A DNA stretch of 7,603 bases from contig CACZSC010000123.1 of the NCBI GenBank assembly GCA_902783755.1, positions 1-7,603 of the forward strand. Direction: 5' to 3'. Below the pieces are notes generated by a model. It made no database searches. It was not told where the DNA came from and worked only from the letters and a program-made list of their open reading frames with translations. This DNA comes from an uncultured Ruminococcus sp. (GTDB taxonomy: Bacteria; Bacillota; Clostridia; Oscillospirales; CAG-272). Position numbers and translations under genes: made by a program. Positions within the stretch are counted from its first letter, which is position 1. Each line of letters starts with the position of its first letter. Of the stretch, positions 7,602 through 7,603 are shown piece by piece.

Positions 7602-7603
7602 CA

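Noticed and set aside
1..7603. CRISPR arrays, tRNA or rRNA genes, insertion sequences
   Set aside because: No spaced direct repeats, cloverleaf-like sequence, transposase motif or terminal inverted repeats were seen. Coding genes occupy nearly all bases.

Overview
The window is a gene-dense, single-strand block of five complete protein genes, all on the + strand, with almost no intergenic space. An obligately anaerobic member of the class Clostridia is the best fit. The main reason is the fourth gene, a SCIFF-peptide maturase, whose family is close to a marker of that class. Base composition looks moderately GC-rich by eye. Arginine is mostly AGG/AGA and ATA is common for isoleucine. I cannot place it at family level.

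Layout: (1) secA (20-2770), the ATPase motor of the Sec preprotein translocase, complete from helicase core to C-terminal zinc finger. (2) After a 6-base gap, a 239-residue six-segment membrane protein with a charged, polylysine-ending tail (2777-3496). (3) Joined to it by an ATGA stop/start overlap, a 448-residue membrane protein with about ten or more segments (3493-4839). I recognise no named family for either membrane protein. (4) A possible weak intrinsic terminator hairpin wraps around the stop codon of gene 3. After it comes a 37-base gap with a strong ribosome-binding site, then scfB (4877-6277), a radical SAM/SPASM enzyme. (5) Overlapping the end of scfB is a PLP-dependent Orn/Lys/Arg decarboxylase-family gene (6258-7601). 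The window ends two bases after its stop codon. No stretch over 300 bases lacks a gene.

How it may fit together: secA and the two membrane genes look like one co-transcribed, translationally coupled unit. scfB and the decarboxylase look like a second coupled pair, possibly separated from the first by the hairpin. The striking point is that the small Cys-rich SCIFF precursor (scfA), normally just upstream of its maturase, is absent from the window. Two uncharacterised membrane proteins and secA sit there instead. This suggests either a relocated precursor or a rearranged locus linking a RiPP maturase to the secretion machinery. That link is inference, not something the sequence proves.
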